Positions 1-11,337 are shown, counted from the stretch's first letter. The stretch: 64,000 nt of DNA from Lampris incognitus (GCF_029633865.1 NC_079219.1:13006137-13070136), one strand, 5' to 3'. Notes: generated by a model from the sequence alone, not told the origin. Translations and numbers: made by a program.

Positions 1-2743
1 TACTTACAATGAAGCTAAGGTCTGGTCTAGTACTTGTCATTACATAGATCAAACTGCCAACCATTTCTCAGTACCTCCTCGAATCAACAGGGTTACCTTC
101 ATCATCAAATTTCACTTTGTTCTCACATGGGGTCGATCTTGGTCTGCAGTGAGTCATGTCAAACCTCTCCAGGATTTTTGTGATGTACCTCTTTTGGTTC
201 ATCTTTATTTCACCATCTCCCTGTGTAGTCAATACCAAGGAAATGTTTTAGTTTACCAAGATCTTTCATCTTGAATTGGTCTCCCAATAGCTCTTTCACA
301 TTCCTGAGGGTTTGACTTTCACTCACTGCAATAAGAAGATCATTGACCCAGATAATCAAAATGATTCTCTCACTCCCAGTTTGTTTGCTGTAAACACAGT
401 GGTCAGCTGGGTTCTGAACAAAACCATTTTGGCAAAGGAAATCATGCAGCATTTTATTCCAGTTTCGTCCTGACTGTTTCAGGCCATAGAGTGACTTGTT
501 GAGCCTACAGACTAGTCTCTCACCAGTTTGAGACTTAACCTCAAAACCTTCTGGCTGTTCCATGTATAGCTCACAGTCAATGGGAGCATGTAAATATGCA
601 GTTTTTACATCCATTTGGTGCAGCTCCAAACCATATTGTGCAGCAACCTGCATTAAATTGCGTACAGAGGTCATATCAGCAGTTGGGGAAAAGGTCTCAC
701 TATAGTCTATCCCTTCAATTTTACTATAGCCTTAAGCTACATATCTTGCTTTATATGTGGTTTCAACTGGGTTTTCCTTAACGCTGTAAACCCATCTGCC
801 CCCCACTGCATGTTTACCTTCTGGCAATGTTGTTAGGGTAAAAGTGTCATTTTCCCTCAGGGAACTCATCTCATCCTGTATAGCTTTAGCCCATAGTGAG
901 GACACTGGTGAGCCTAGGGCTTGTTTCAGGGTTTGGGGTACATCACAAATAACCCTGTAACAGTAGTCAATGCTGGTTAAAACCCGGGCATCACACTCAT
1001 AATCATCTAGATACGGGGGAGGTCTCCGGTCTCTCCTTGGACGACTACCTTCCCCACTCATGTTGGTGTCTGACTCACATTGCTCTACATCTTGTGTACT
1101 CTGACTCGTCATCTCGATTTGTGGTTGGGTCTTAGCGCCCTCTCTAGGCAGAACACATTCACTGGTTTCCTGGTCTGTCTGAGTCTGACATTCAGTAGCG
1201 CTCTTTGTAATGAACTTCACCAACCTGTTCTTAAACACTTTCCCTGTGTCTGGATAGTATACCAAGTATGCAGAACTGTTCTTGTCATAACCAACACAAA
1301 TACCCTTTTCACATCGGGGATCAAGCTTTTTCTTATTTTGTTTGTATGCATAGCACGCAGAGCCAAAAATATACATTTTGGAAAGATTAGGCTTCTTCCC
1401 GGTCAACATGTAGTATGGAGTCTGCCCTACACGCCCATTATAACATCTGTTACAGATAACTGCAGCAGTCTGAACTGCATATGTCCACAGTTCTTTCGGT
1501 AGGCCACTCTCAACCAACACACATCTAGACATTTCAAGCAATGTTCTCCAGCTTCTCTCGGATGTCCCATTTTGATGAGGCGAGTAAGGGGCTGAGGTCT
1601 CGTGTCTAATGACATTTTTGCTAAGCAGTGACTGAAAATCTCTCGACATAAATTCTGTACCATTATCCGATCTGATACATTTGACTTTGCCATAAGGTGC
1701 AACGTCAGCAAAGAACTTTTCTGTGCCCTTCACTGTGTCGCTCTTGGATTTCAAAAAATAAGTAAACATTGCTCCTGAATAATCATCAGTGAATCCCAAA
1801 ATGTACTTGAATCTTGGCTGTTGGCTCTATAGGGCCAGCAAAATCTGTGTGCACCAGTCCAAGTGCGACTTTAGCTTTTACAGCTGCCTCTCTATTTCTG
1901 CTTTGGGCAAATTTACCTTGAATGCATATTTCACATGGCACCAAGTTACACTTAGTTTTGCCTTTAACACTCATTCCCTTAGTGACACTTTCCAATTTTA
2001 ACACATCATCATAATTGCAGTGACCAAGGATTTCGTGCCAAGTCTGTACATCATAGCATGCGTGACATTCATCATTGTCGTAGGTGTTCAGGTAGTAGAG
2101 CCTGTTGCGCTCGCTGATGTCGAACCTGGTACCGTCCTTATGGACGAGCTGGTCTCTGCCTTGTTGAAAGGTCACTGAGGCACCGTTTGCAGTCGCTGTC
2201 TTCACGGAGAAGATGACCTGTGGGTAGGAGGGAATGTGCAGCGCTCCCCTCAACGTCGCTTTCACCCGTCGGCCGCTGGTGTCCTCCAGAATCACCTCCG
2301 CGTCTCCTCTTCTCGTAGCAACACCCGTTGTCCTGGTCCCGTCAGCCAGCTCCAGGGTGTGTTTCGCTGGCTGGGACGTTGAGTCGAAGCTCTTAAACTT
2401 GCGTTGGTCGGTGATGATGTGGGATGTCGCTCCTGTGTCCACCATCAGGCCACCTTCGGAGCCCTCCCGCTGTCCGTCGCTGACCCGGAATGCGAACTCG
2501 TGCTCCTCTTCGTCGGCGGTAAGTATGGCGGCGCGCTTCACGTCATCCCTCCTCCTCCGTCTGCATGCGGCGTCGCTGTGTGTTGTGCTCCTGCAGAGAG
2601 TGCACCACTGCCTGGGCCGCTGGCCCCCCTGGTCGTTTTGCTGACAGGCCCGGGCAATGTGACCCCTCTCCCCGCAGGAAAAACAGGTAACGTTCGCTCT
2701 CCCGTCAAAAAACAATCTGCTCCAACGCGTTCCCACGTCCCTC
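1..2743 (-). pseudogene. Copia-1 gag-pol remnant (zinc knuckle, protease, integrase, RT)
   Basis: Reading leftward: a CCHC knuckle (CFSCGERGHIARAC) near 2690-2650, a retropepsin motif VDTGATSH near 2460, an HHCC integrase zinc region (HEILGH...CEIC) near 2020-1920, integrase core motifs RSDNGTEF and HQNGTSERSW, and reverse transcriptase with WVNDLL in place of the usual VDDL. The VDD-to-VND change alone would disable polymerase. The frame shifts near 1786-1799 and a TAA interrupts it at 732-734 (a lysine position in Copia-2); another shift occurs near 200-240. RNase H lies outside the window. About 230 residues of gag that precede the knuckle in Copia-2 are absent. Confidence 0.88.
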
Positions 2744-2757
2744 CTGGGCCCATAACC
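2744..2757 (-). other. Copia-1 primer-binding site matching tRNA-iMet anticodon arm
   Basis: The plus strand reads CTGGGCCCATAACC, identical to the anticodon stem-loop of vertebrate initiator tRNA-Met, so the minus strand can pair with an internal half-tRNA primer as in Drosophila copia. The same 14 bases adjoin the 5' LTR of Copia-2. Confidence 0.8.
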
Positions 2758-2979
2758 TGTTGCAGCTGCCATCAGGACTGTGTAGGTAACATATAGCTAG
2801 CAGAAAGCACTATTAACGGGGACAAACTGATGCACGGTAGTCATCGGATCTCTGGTCTCACCGGAATGCCAAGCAAGGGCAACCGGCCGTTTATTTATTG
2901 AGCGATCACCCGCCCACCTCTGCACAGTGACGTCAGCATAAGGGCATTCAAGACAGACAGTGTTCATCGGTGTTCAACA
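2758..2979 (-). repeat. 5' LTR of Copia-1 (222 bp)
   Basis: On the plus strand it starts TGTTGCAGC and ends TTCAACA, matching the TGT...ACA ends of Copia-2 LTRs. It contains AATAAA on the minus strand near 2900. It abuts the primer-binding site at 2744-2757. The partner LTR is beyond the window, so the edge at 2979 is inferred from the terminal motif and from the adjoining repeat resuming at 2980. Confidence 0.7.
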
Positions 2980-3215
2980 GGCAGTGTTTCCAACGGCGCC
3001 CATGGCACCCTCCGCAGTGGGCCGCCGGGAGCCACGCAGCGGAATGGGGGGCGCTAGGGTGCGATAGGGCGGCGTTCATATCGGCCGTTCGTTTCAACTC
3101 GCATCAGTGCTTACACCCCCGTACGCTGCACCGGTGTAACGATGAAATTGTTTCCCTGTCATATTTGGTGACCTTTTAGCGAATTCGTACAGGCGTCACG
3201 GCACGCTCTTCTCGG
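2980..3215. repeat. Unclassified dispersed repeat R1, copy 1
   Basis: Closely matches 19161-19398 over about 235 bp (shared motifs GCAGTGGGCCGCCGGGAGCC and ATGAAATTGTTTCCCTGT). No coding frame or terminal structure was recognised. Copia-1 inserted at its left edge. Confidence 0.7.
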
Positions 3216-4170
3216 GGTAAATATTTTCCCGTCCAAGGCCCCCTTGTCGCATTTTTAGCGCGTTTTTTATGTAGCAAACGTTCTGCCCGTTTAAAAAGTT
3301 CGCGAAACATAGCCTTTGTGCCAAAATAACGTTAATATTAATTTTTTATATATATAATGAAAATATTATTCAAGCTTGATGCAATCAAGTTTTTTAGTCA
3401 ATTTGTTAGTCAGTCTATGTCCTGGCTAAATTACTGCAATACGTGAAATTCTGTATACGTAGTGTTCTCTGCCAATCAGAGGAAGCAATAACTTAATAAC
3501 CAATCAATCAATCAATCTCTTGTTGCTGTGTGGAGTCACGAATCACTATGTACACACTGGGTATAAATACAGTTGACAAACTTTAACAGCTTTGAGGGTG
3601 ATTTGAGGAGACTGAGATTGCTGAGATTTGATACTGCTGAGATTTGAGACATCTGACTGAGGAGATCCAGGCTCGCCGATTCTGTAATCGATAGTTTTCG
3701 GTTTGATAATAACTTGGTTACAGACAGACTTATACGGACAGATTTGTGAGTGAAGACAGCTGTGCTGAATCATAAGTTAGCTGGCTAATACAGTAACCCA
3801 CAGTAGACATACAACACAGCGTTTCAGTTTGCTTGACTGACTTACCTCATTTGACTAATTATACAGGAGTCCATGCAGCTCTTACAAAGTGTAAGTGGAT
3901 GTTATATCCATTGTAATAACCTCAAAGAATGAAATAGTCAGACCAAGGTAATGGGTAAACTAGGAATATGTTTACTTAGGTAACCGGCAAACACATACAG
4001 TGCATGATCTTACTCTTACTCTGTTCTGACTTCCTTACTAAGTAACCCTGTGCTCCGCCTTGTGGTTGAACTAGAATATAACACCATAGGATGCTAGAAT
4101 AATCATTATCAATTCATACACATTCCCACCGTGGACCATTACGCTCTCTACCAAAATACCCACAATATAT
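3216..4170. other. No gene recognised
   Basis: AT-rich sequence with short runs such as (AATC)n near 3500. Short open frames here have no recognisable domain. Nothing else could be supported. Confidence 0.6.
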
Positions 4171-4338
4171 TGTAGCGAATTCGGGGGACAACGCAACCAC
4201 AGGAGCTGCCGCGGCCGGGAAGCGAACCCGTATCGCCCGCACCGTACCTTCCGCACCGCAGGAGGCATCGCTAACCGCTCGACTAAAGGCTCAGACCCAC
4301 GACCCGGCCAGCGTGTCTACTAATCCATGCACGTTACA
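4171..4338 (-). repeat. TRIM 3' LTR (left copy)
   Basis: Begins TGTAGCGAATTCGG and ends ACGTTACA. Compared with the right copy it carries a short extra stretch (GTACCTTCCGCACC) inside the tRNA-like part and small changes near the other end. Confidence 0.75.
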
Positions 4339-4455
4339 CTACACACCTCCTTCGGGAAACGCGTCCCCGCGCTTAAGCATATCAGCTCCTTCACGCCTCA
4401 GGGCGCCTACGCTTCCGATGGCCTTACGGTCGCTCCATCCCACTTCTGACACCAA

Positions 4456-4612
4456 TGTAGCGAATTCGGAGGACAACGCAACCACAGGAGCTGCCGCGGC
4501 CGGGAAGCGAACCCGTATCGCCCGCACCGCAGGAGGCGTCGCTAACCGCTCGACTAAAGGGTCAGACCCGCGAGCCAGCGGCCAGCGTGTCTACTAATCC
4601 ATGCACGTTACA
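4456..4612 (-). repeat. TRIM 5' LTR (right copy)
   Basis: 157-bp direct repeat of 4171-4338. It holds the best tRNA-like segment of the family (see 4503-4556) and is preceded on the plus strand by the primer-binding site TTCTGACACCA. Confidence 0.75.
4503..4556 (-). promoter_or_regulatory. Pol III type-2 A and B boxes inside the TRIM LTR
   Basis: Minus strand: A box TAGTCGAGCGG (4546-4556) fits TRGYNNARNNG exactly; B box GGTTCGCTTCC (4503-4513) fits GGTTCGANNCC at all but one position. The starts are 43 nt apart, the normal tRNA spacing, and the B box sits in a T-arm-like stem (CGGG/CCCG). The sequence resembles a tRNA head of a SINE, but it lies within a direct-repeat LTR. Transcription by Pol III is inferred. 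Confidence 0.7.
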
Positions 4613-4616
4613 ATAT

Positions 4617-4821
4617 TGTAGAGAATTTGCGGGGCACCCACAGGCACTGCCGCAGCCGGGACGCAAACCCGAATTTGTCGTACCGCGGGAGACATCGCTA
4701 ACCGCTCGACTAAAGGGTCTGACACGTTAGCCAACGGCCAACCTGTCTACTTATCCATGCACGTTACACTACCCCACTCCTTCGGGAAAGCGCATCCGCG
4801 CGCATCCCACTCTGACACCAG
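4617..4821 (-). mobile_element. Diverged TRIM LTR plus primer-site remnant
   Basis: 4617-4768 is a third, diverged copy of the tRNA-like LTR (TGTAGAGAATTTGCGG...CACGTTACA). It is followed by a shortened internal region ending in CTCTGACACCA at 4811-4820, the plus-strand image of the primer site. The next base pair starts a different LTR (4822). Confidence 0.65.
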
Positions 4822-5128
4822 TGTGGCGAACGTAGAAGTAATGACAAATGTAACCTTTCAGTCTCCTTTATTGAACTCATGCAGAGACGGAAACTTAAGA
4901 GAAATGCGACACAAGACATGGTCGTGATCTACCTGAACAGCAATGTTGATCATGGTTTCAGTATCAAAGCTACACAACATAACAGAACGACAACTACAAT
5001 TACACCACACCAAATAGTAATCACATAAACGCATAAAACCACATGAAACACTTACAAAACATTTAATAACAACTGACAATCTGAGCGCAGTGCCTGATGG
5101 GTAAAATAGGGGTAGCCTCTTCGCTACA
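4822..5128 (-). repeat. Gypsy-1 3' LTR (307 bp)
   Basis: Plus strand begins TGTGGCGAACG and ends TTCGCTACA, giving near-perfect inverted ends. The right end is joined to a purine tract of the element and the left end to a TRIM-type primer site. There is no second LTR in the window for comparison. Confidence 0.7.
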
Positions 5129-5155
5129 TTACCCCCTCCAGCGTGTCGCCTGTCC

Positions 5156-7178
5156 TCAGCCGACAACACAGTCACTATAGCGAAGGGGAAACCGTCTCCG
5201 CCGCCGCGGAGGCACGTGTTCCTGTTCCCCACTGTCCATCCGGTTGGTAGGGCCTGTGGGTGTAGGAGGGACCGTCCCGGGTGCGCTAAACTGATCTGCA
5301 GGTTCTTCAGCCAAGGGGCGGTAAGGTGCAAAACGGTCCCGGTGCAGAACTACCACCCACCCCCGGACACACAGTTTCACCCGGTACACAACATCCGAAA
5401 GCTGCTCCAACACCTCACAGGGCCCCACCCACTGGCTGGCGAGCTTGGGGGAGACTCTTCTCTTCCGAGTTGGGTTGAAGGCCCACACCTTCCCTCCCAG
5501 GGTGAAGGAGCGGCCCTGACAACGAGCGTCATACGCCCGCTTTTGTTTCGCACCTGCCTGTTCCTGATGCTGCCGAGCAAACTCGTGTGCCTCGGCCAGA
5601 CGTTGTTGGAGGTCCCGCAGGTACTTGAAGCCGGGTATCTTGGGAAGGTCAGTGCCAGGGGGCATGCCAAAGGCTAAGTCCACAGGGGTCCACAGTTCTC
5701 TCCCGAACATGAGTGTGGCCGGTGTACACCTAGTACTTTCTTGTACTGCCGACCGGTACGCCCACAGGACTAGGGGTAGATGGCAGTCCCAGTCTCGCTG
5801 GTGCCGTGAGGTGACAATAGCAATTGTCGATTGAACCTCTCCACCAGTCCGTCGCTCTGGGGGTGGAGGGGTGTTGTCCTGGTCTTCTTCACCCCCATGC
5901 GTTGACACACCTCAGCGAACACCTGTGCCTCGAAGTTCCGCCCCTGATCGCTGTGTATTTCTTCGGGCACACCAAACCGACAGAACATCTCACACACCAG
6001 CCGCTCAGCTGTAATGGCAGCGCTCTGGTCTGGGACTGCGTACGCCTCAAGCCATTTGGTAAAGTAGTCCATGGCCACAAGGACGTAGCCGTTTCTGTTG
6101 TCTGTGGCTGGAAATGGGCCAAGGAGGTCCACACCGACCCGCTCCATGGGGGCCCCCACCTGATATTGTTGTAGAGGGGCATGGGAGCGTCTTGATTGGT
6201 CCTTTCTTGGTGGTACAGGCATCACAACAGTGCACAAAAAGTTCAGTGTCATGCCTGCATCTGACCCAGTAGAACCGTTGGCGCAGTTTGTTCAGCGTCT
6301 TGGCCACCCCATAGTGAACTGCCCCCACCGCGCCGTGGGCCGCCCGTAGCACTCATTGGCGCCAGTCCTTGGGCACCAGTAACTGCCACACACTTCTTCC
6401 CCGGCCCGGCGCTTGCCAGACCCGGTACAACAGTCCATCATGCCAGGCCAAGGTGGCCCACTGGGAAAAGTAGGCCTTGGTCTCCACCGACATGTCAGAG
6501 ACAGCTAGCCAGTGGGGGCGTGCCTTGGCGTCAACCCACAGTCCCACCCTGGCCAGGGTGGGATCACTATCCTGTGCTGCTTGCCACTCCTGCTTGTCCA
6601 TTGTCATCAGCCACGCCCCCTCTGGCTCAACCTGCCGTATGGTGGACACTTGGAAGATTGCTCTGTCTCACTCCTCTTGGCGCTCAAAGTGTCTGCAGTC
6701 CTTGCAGGGACGACGGGAGATGTCATCTGCATTGCTGTGCATGCGCCCAGCTCGGTGCTGGGTCTCGAAATCGTAGCTCTGCAGCTCCTCAATCCACCTA
6801 GCCACCTGGCCTTCGGGCTCCTTAAAGCTGAGCAGCCAGATCAGGGCCGCATGATCCGTCTGCAGGAGAAAGGCCGCGACCACCGCCAGCAGCTCGCATC
6901 GTGTAACGCAGTAATTGCGTTCAGGGCGGCTCAAGACACGACTGTAGTAGGCCACCCCTCTCTCTCCCCCTGCAACCTCCTGAGACAGGACGGCCCCCAG
7001 CCCCACATTGCTGGCGTCTGTGTCCACGATGAAGCGGCACTTAGGACCAGGAAGGGCCATGATGGGTGCAGTGATCAAGACAGTGCAGAGGTGGGCAAAG
7101 GCGGCTGCACAGTTGTCGTCCCAGTTGAACTCCCATCCCTTCTTGGTGAGACGGTGTAGGGGACTAGCAATGGAGGCA
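5156..7178 (-). pseudogene. Gypsy-1 pol remnant (RNase H and integrase)
   Basis: Reading leftward: RNase H (VDTDASNVGLGAVLSQ, TDHAALIWLL) at about 7060-6800, the integrase zinc region and catalytic core (GVDLLGPF, SDQGRNFE, PQSDGLVERFN) at about 6350-5800, and an integrase C-terminal domain with the GPCEVL...VYRVKL pattern to about 5270. In-frame stops interrupt it at about 6353 and 6668, and frameshifts occur near 6250 and 5800-5900. It cannot encode a working protein. Confidence 0.88.
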
Positions 7179-7300
7179 AAGGCACATTTTTTGTCTTTTT
7201 CGATCGGTTGTATTAAAGTGCATCTGAAAGGTATCGCCTGTTCATTCATTTTTCTTGCCTGATTGGCAGACAGGAATTGCATTTTGACATTTTTTCGCTG
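7179..7300. other. Short unassigned spacer
   Basis: Lies between the truncated Gypsy-1 and the target duplication of RTE-1. No recognised feature. Confidence 0.5.
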
Positions 7301-7318
7301 CTTCTGCTCCTACATACT

Positions 7319-10300
7319 ACTACTACTAATTTCGGCTGCTCCCATTAGGGGTCGCCACAGCGGATCATCCGTTTCCATTTCTTCCTGTCTTCTGCGTCTT
7401 CCTCTGTCACACCAGCCACCTGCATGTCTTCCCTCACCACATCCATAAACCTCCTCTTTGGCCTTCCTCTTCTCCTCTTCCCTGGCAGCTCCATATTCAG
7501 CATCCTTCTCCCAATATACCCCGCATCTCTCCTCCACACATGTCCAAGCCATCTCAATCTTGCCTCTCTTGCTTTGTCTCCAAACCATCCAACCTGAGCG
7601 GTCCCTCTAATATAATCGTTCATAATCCTGTCCTTCTTCGTTACTCCCAGTGAAAATCTTAGCATCTTCAACTCTGCCACCTCCAGCTCCGCCTCCTGTC
7701 TTTTCGTCAGTGCCACTGTCTCCAAACCATATAAAATAGCTGGTCTCACAACCATCTTGTAAACTTTCCCTTTAACTCTTGCTGGTACCCTTCTGTCGCA
7801 AATCACTCATGACACACTTCTCCACCCACTCCAACCTGCCTGCACTCTCTTTTTCACCTCTCTACTGCACTCCCCATTACTTTGGACAGTTGACCCCAAG
7901 TATTTAAACTCAAATGCCTTTGTCACCTCCACTCCTTGCATCCTGACCATTCCACTGTCCTCTCTCTCATTCACGCATAGGTATTCCGTCTTGCTCCTAC
8001 TGACTTTCATTCCCCTTCTCTCCAGTGCATACCTCCACCTCTCCAGGCTCTCCTCAACCTGCACCCTACTCTCGCTACAGATCACAATGTCATCCGCGAA
8101 CATCATCGTCCATGGAGACTCCTGCCTGATCTTGTCCGTCAACCTGTCCATCACCATTGCAAACAAGAAAGGGCTCAGAGCCGATCCTTGATGTAATCCC
8201 ACCTCCACCTTGAACCCATATGTCATTCCAACCGCACACCTCACCATTGTCACACTTCCCTCATATGTATCCTGCACCACTCCTACATACTTCTCTGCAA
8301 CTCCTGATTTCCTCATACAATACCACACCTCCTCTCTCGGCACTCTGTCATAAGCTTTCTCTAAATCTACAAAGACACAATGCAACTCTTTCTGGCCTTC
8401 TCTATACTTCTCAATCAACATTCTCAAAGCAAACATTGCATCTGTGGTGCTCTTTCGTGGCATGAAACCATACTGCTGCTCGCTGATCATCACCTCTCCT
8501 CTTAACCTAGCTTCTATTACTCTTTCCCAAATCTTCATGCTGTGGCTGATCAACTTTATACCTCTGTAGTTGTTACAGTTCTGCACATCGCCCTTGTTCT
8601 TGAAAATCGGTACCAGTATGCTTCTTCTCCACTCCTCAGGCATCCTCTCACTTTCCAGGATTGTGTTAAACAATCTAGTTAAAAACTCCACTGTCATCTC
8701 TCCTAAACATCTCCATGCCTCCACAGGTATGTCATCAGGACCAACTGCCTTTCCACTCTTCATCCTCTTCATAGCTGCCCTCACTTCCTCCTTGCTAATC
8801 CGCTGAACTTCCTGATTCACTATCCCTACATCATCCAACCTTCTCTCTCTCTCATTTTCTTCATTCATCAGCCCCTCAAAGTATTCCTTCCACCTTCTTA
8901 GCACACTCTCCTCGCTTGTCAGCACATTTCCATCTCTATCCTTGATCGCCCTAACTTGCTGCACATCCTTTGCAGCTTGGTCCCTCTGTCTAGCCAATCG
9001 GTACAAGTCCTTTTCTCCTTCCTTAGTGTCTAACCTGTCATACAACTCAACATACGTCTTTTCCTTTGCCTTTGCCACCTCTCTCTTTGCTTTATGCTGC
9101 ATCTCCTTGTACTCCTGTCTACTTTCTTCATCTCTCTTACTATCCCACTTCTTCTTTGCCAACCTTTTCCTCTGTATAATTTGCTGTACTTCCTCATTCC
9201 ACCACTAAGTCTCCTTGTCTTCCTTCCTCTGTCCTGATGACACACCAAGTACCTTCCTAGCTGTCTCCCTCACTATTTCTGCAGTGGTTGTCCAGCCATC
9301 TGACAACTCTTCACTACCACCCCGTGCCTGTCTTAACTCCTGCCTGAACTCCACACAATAGTCTTCCTTCTTCAACTTCCACCATTTGATCTTCGGCTGT
9401 GTCTTCACCCGCTTCCTCTTCTTGGTCTCCAAAGTCATCCTACAGACCACCATCCAATGCTGCCTAGGTACGTTCTCCCCTGTCACCACCTTGCAGTCTC
9501 CAATCCCTTTTAGATGGCGCCTTCTACATAAGATATAGTCCACCTGTGTGCACTTTCCTCCACTCTTGTACGTCACCCTGTGTTCCTCCCTCTTCTTGAA
9601 ATATGTATTCACCACAGCCATTTCCATCCTTTTCGCAAAATCGACCACCATCTGTCCTTCCACATTTCTCTTGTTGACTCCATACCTTCCCATCACCTCC
9701 TCATCACCTCTGTTCCCTTCACCAACATATCCATTGAAGTCTGCTCCAATCACCACTCTCTCCTCCTTGGGTACCCTTCTCCACCATGTCGTCCAACTCA
9801 CTCCAGAATTCTTCTTTTTCATCCATCTCACACCCAACTTGCGGGGCATATGCGCTGATAACATTCAGCAATAAACCTTCAATTTCCAGCTTCATACTCA
9901 TCACTCTGTCTGACACTCTCTTCACCTCCAGCATGCTCTTGACATACTCTTCCTTCAGAATTACCCCTACCCCATTACTCCTCCCATTCACACCATGGTA
10001 GAAGAGTTTGAACCCACCTCCAATACTCCTGGTCTTACTCCCCTTCCACCTGGTCTCTTGCACACACAGTATGCCTACCTTTCTTCTTTCCATCATGTCA
10101 GCCAGCTCTCTCCCTTTACCAGTCATAGTGCCAACATTCAAAGTTCCAACTCTCACCTCCACATGCCTACTCTTCCTCCTCTCTAGCTGCCTCTGGACAT
10201 GCTTTCCCCCTCTCCTTCTCCTTCGCCCAACAGTAGCATAGTTTCCACCGACACCCTGCTGGTTAACAGTACCGGTGGCGGTCGTTGGTAACCCGGGCCT

Positions 10301-10457
10301 CGACCGATCCGGTATGTAAGTCTTATTTGTGAACCGCATATTTGATTTGGCAAAGATTTTACGCCGGATGCCCTTCCTGACGCAACCCTCCCCATTTGTC
10401 CGAGCTTGGGACCGGCACTAAGGATGCACTGGCTTGTGCAGCCTCAGTGGCTGGGTT
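7319..10457 (-). mobile_element. RTE-1: near full-length RTE-clade LINE
   Basis: About 3.14 kb, collinear with RTE-3 from its 5' end (AACCCAGCCACTGAGG, here at 10457) to its (AGT)n-type 3' tail (here near 7319). The flanks CTTCTGCTCCTACATACT (7301-7318) and CTTCTGGTCCTACATACT (10458-10475) form an 18-bp target duplication with one mismatch. Confidence 0.92.
7345..10339 (-). pseudogene. RTE-1 endonuclease-reverse transcriptase pseudogene
   Basis: Encodes an apurinic-type endonuclease (CVQETRWKG, GADFNGYVG, DYILCRR) followed by reverse transcriptase (VDLEKAYDRVPRE, GLHQGSALSPFLFA, MFADDIVICSES). Compared with intact RTE-3 it has a frameshift near 9780, a TGG-to-TAG nonsense at about 9205 in a tryptophan run, and a GGA-to-TGA nonsense at about 7805. 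Apart from these it is nearly identical in protein sequence, so the inactivation looks recent. Confidence 0.92.
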
Positions 10458-10475
10458 CTTCTGGTCCTACATACT

Positions 10476-11085
10476 GGGCTTATAAAACGAATTTCGTTCT
10501 GTTTTCATATCATCTAGTCTTAGTATTTTTCCCCGCCAGTACCCCACTTCCATAAAGTGTTATTTACCAGTCTGTCCACGGAGTGATTGTCATTTCGGTT
10601 TGGTTGAATGACGCATGTCTCCAGTGAGAGTAGGCTATAGCAGCCTGATGGGAGATGGCCAAGACGGATATTTCTTTTCACCCTTGTCAAATTTGTAGGC
10701 TATTCATTCATATCAGGGATCAGATAGAGAGCGAGGAGGAGGGCTCATGTTTGTGTTCTTTGGTGCTAATAGCCTCGTTATACAAGTGGGGAGAAACGAT
10801 GATCTAAAGACAGAATGATATCGCCAACGTCTGTTCTTTCATTTACCACAACTTGTGATTCCTCAGATGGCCCCACTTCATGAGTCATTAGGCTAAAGGC
10901 CTATTGCTGATTTAAATATCAAAATATCGTAAAAAGATGAGATGCAGGTTCGTTCTATCGACATTAACCATCCAAGCGGGTAGTGTGCAGACTACCCGGT
11001 TAATGTGCAGATAACCCGTTCTGGCGGGCAGTGTGCACATTAACCGGGTAGTTTGCACATTAACCAGTTTTTCACATTACCCGTA

Positions 11086-11123
<38 letters not shown>

Positions 11124-11190
11124 CAATACAGATACAGGAAAAAATGTTTAATACATTGCAGTTATATATATATATATATATTTCTGTTTT
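10476..11190. other. No gene recognised; contains a short palindrome
   Basis: No coding domain found. A perfect 19-bp inverted repeat (10991-11009 and 11034-11052, arm ACTACCCGGTTAATGTGCA) with a third related unit follows at about 11047-11065. Mixed (CA)n and (TA)n tracts lie at 11084-11122 and 11163-11180. Confidence 0.6.
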
Positions 11191-11251
11191 CATGTAAATT
11201 AATTTATAAAAGTCAATTCCAAAGCAGCCGTGACTTGGCATAGCCGGTTCC

Positions 11252-11252
<1 letters not shown>

Positions 11253-11337
<85 letters not shown>

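Larger units (their letters stand above)
1..2979 (-). mobile_element. Copia-1: Ty1/copia retrotransposon, cut by the window edge
   Basis: Pol domains read on the minus strand in copia order (protease, integrase, reverse transcriptase). The 5' LTR lies at the right (2758-2979); the 3' end lies beyond base 1. The element is defective: the gag amino-terminal region is missing, there is a frameshift near 1790 and an in-frame stop at 732-734. It is the same superfamily as the intact Copia-2 at 31538-36559, and the two share the same primer-binding site. Confidence 0.9.
4171..4612 (-). mobile_element. Miniature LTR element (TRIM-like) with tRNA-like LTRs
   Basis: Two direct repeats (4171-4338 and 4456-4612), both TGTAGCGAATTCGG...CACGTTACA, flank 117 bp of non-coding internal DNA. 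On the minus strand the internal region begins one base after the 5' LTR with TGGTGTCAGAAG, a primer-binding site beginning TGG (complement of a tRNA CCA end), and ends in a purine-rich tract (CCCGAAGGAGG). ATAT flanks both ends. It codes for nothing and must rely on proteins of another element; Gypsy-4 and the LTR at 4822 adjoin nearly the same primer site. Confidence 0.75.
4822..7178 (-). mobile_element. Gypsy-1: truncated Ty3/gypsy element
   Basis: Contains a 3' LTR at left, a polypurine tract next to it (minus strand GGAGGGGGTAA), then integrase and RNase H in minus orientation. It is truncated at about 7178, where homology to pol stops just before the RNase H region; reverse transcriptase, protease, gag and the 5' LTR are missing. 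Confidence 0.85.

Noticed and set aside
3481-3515. CRISPR-like or regulatory array at (AATC)n
   Set aside because: A simple four-base microsatellite without spacers.
4503-4556. A functional tRNA gene
   Set aside because: Only the D- and T-arm regions look tRNA-like; no acceptor stem pairing was seen and it lies in a direct-repeat LTR.
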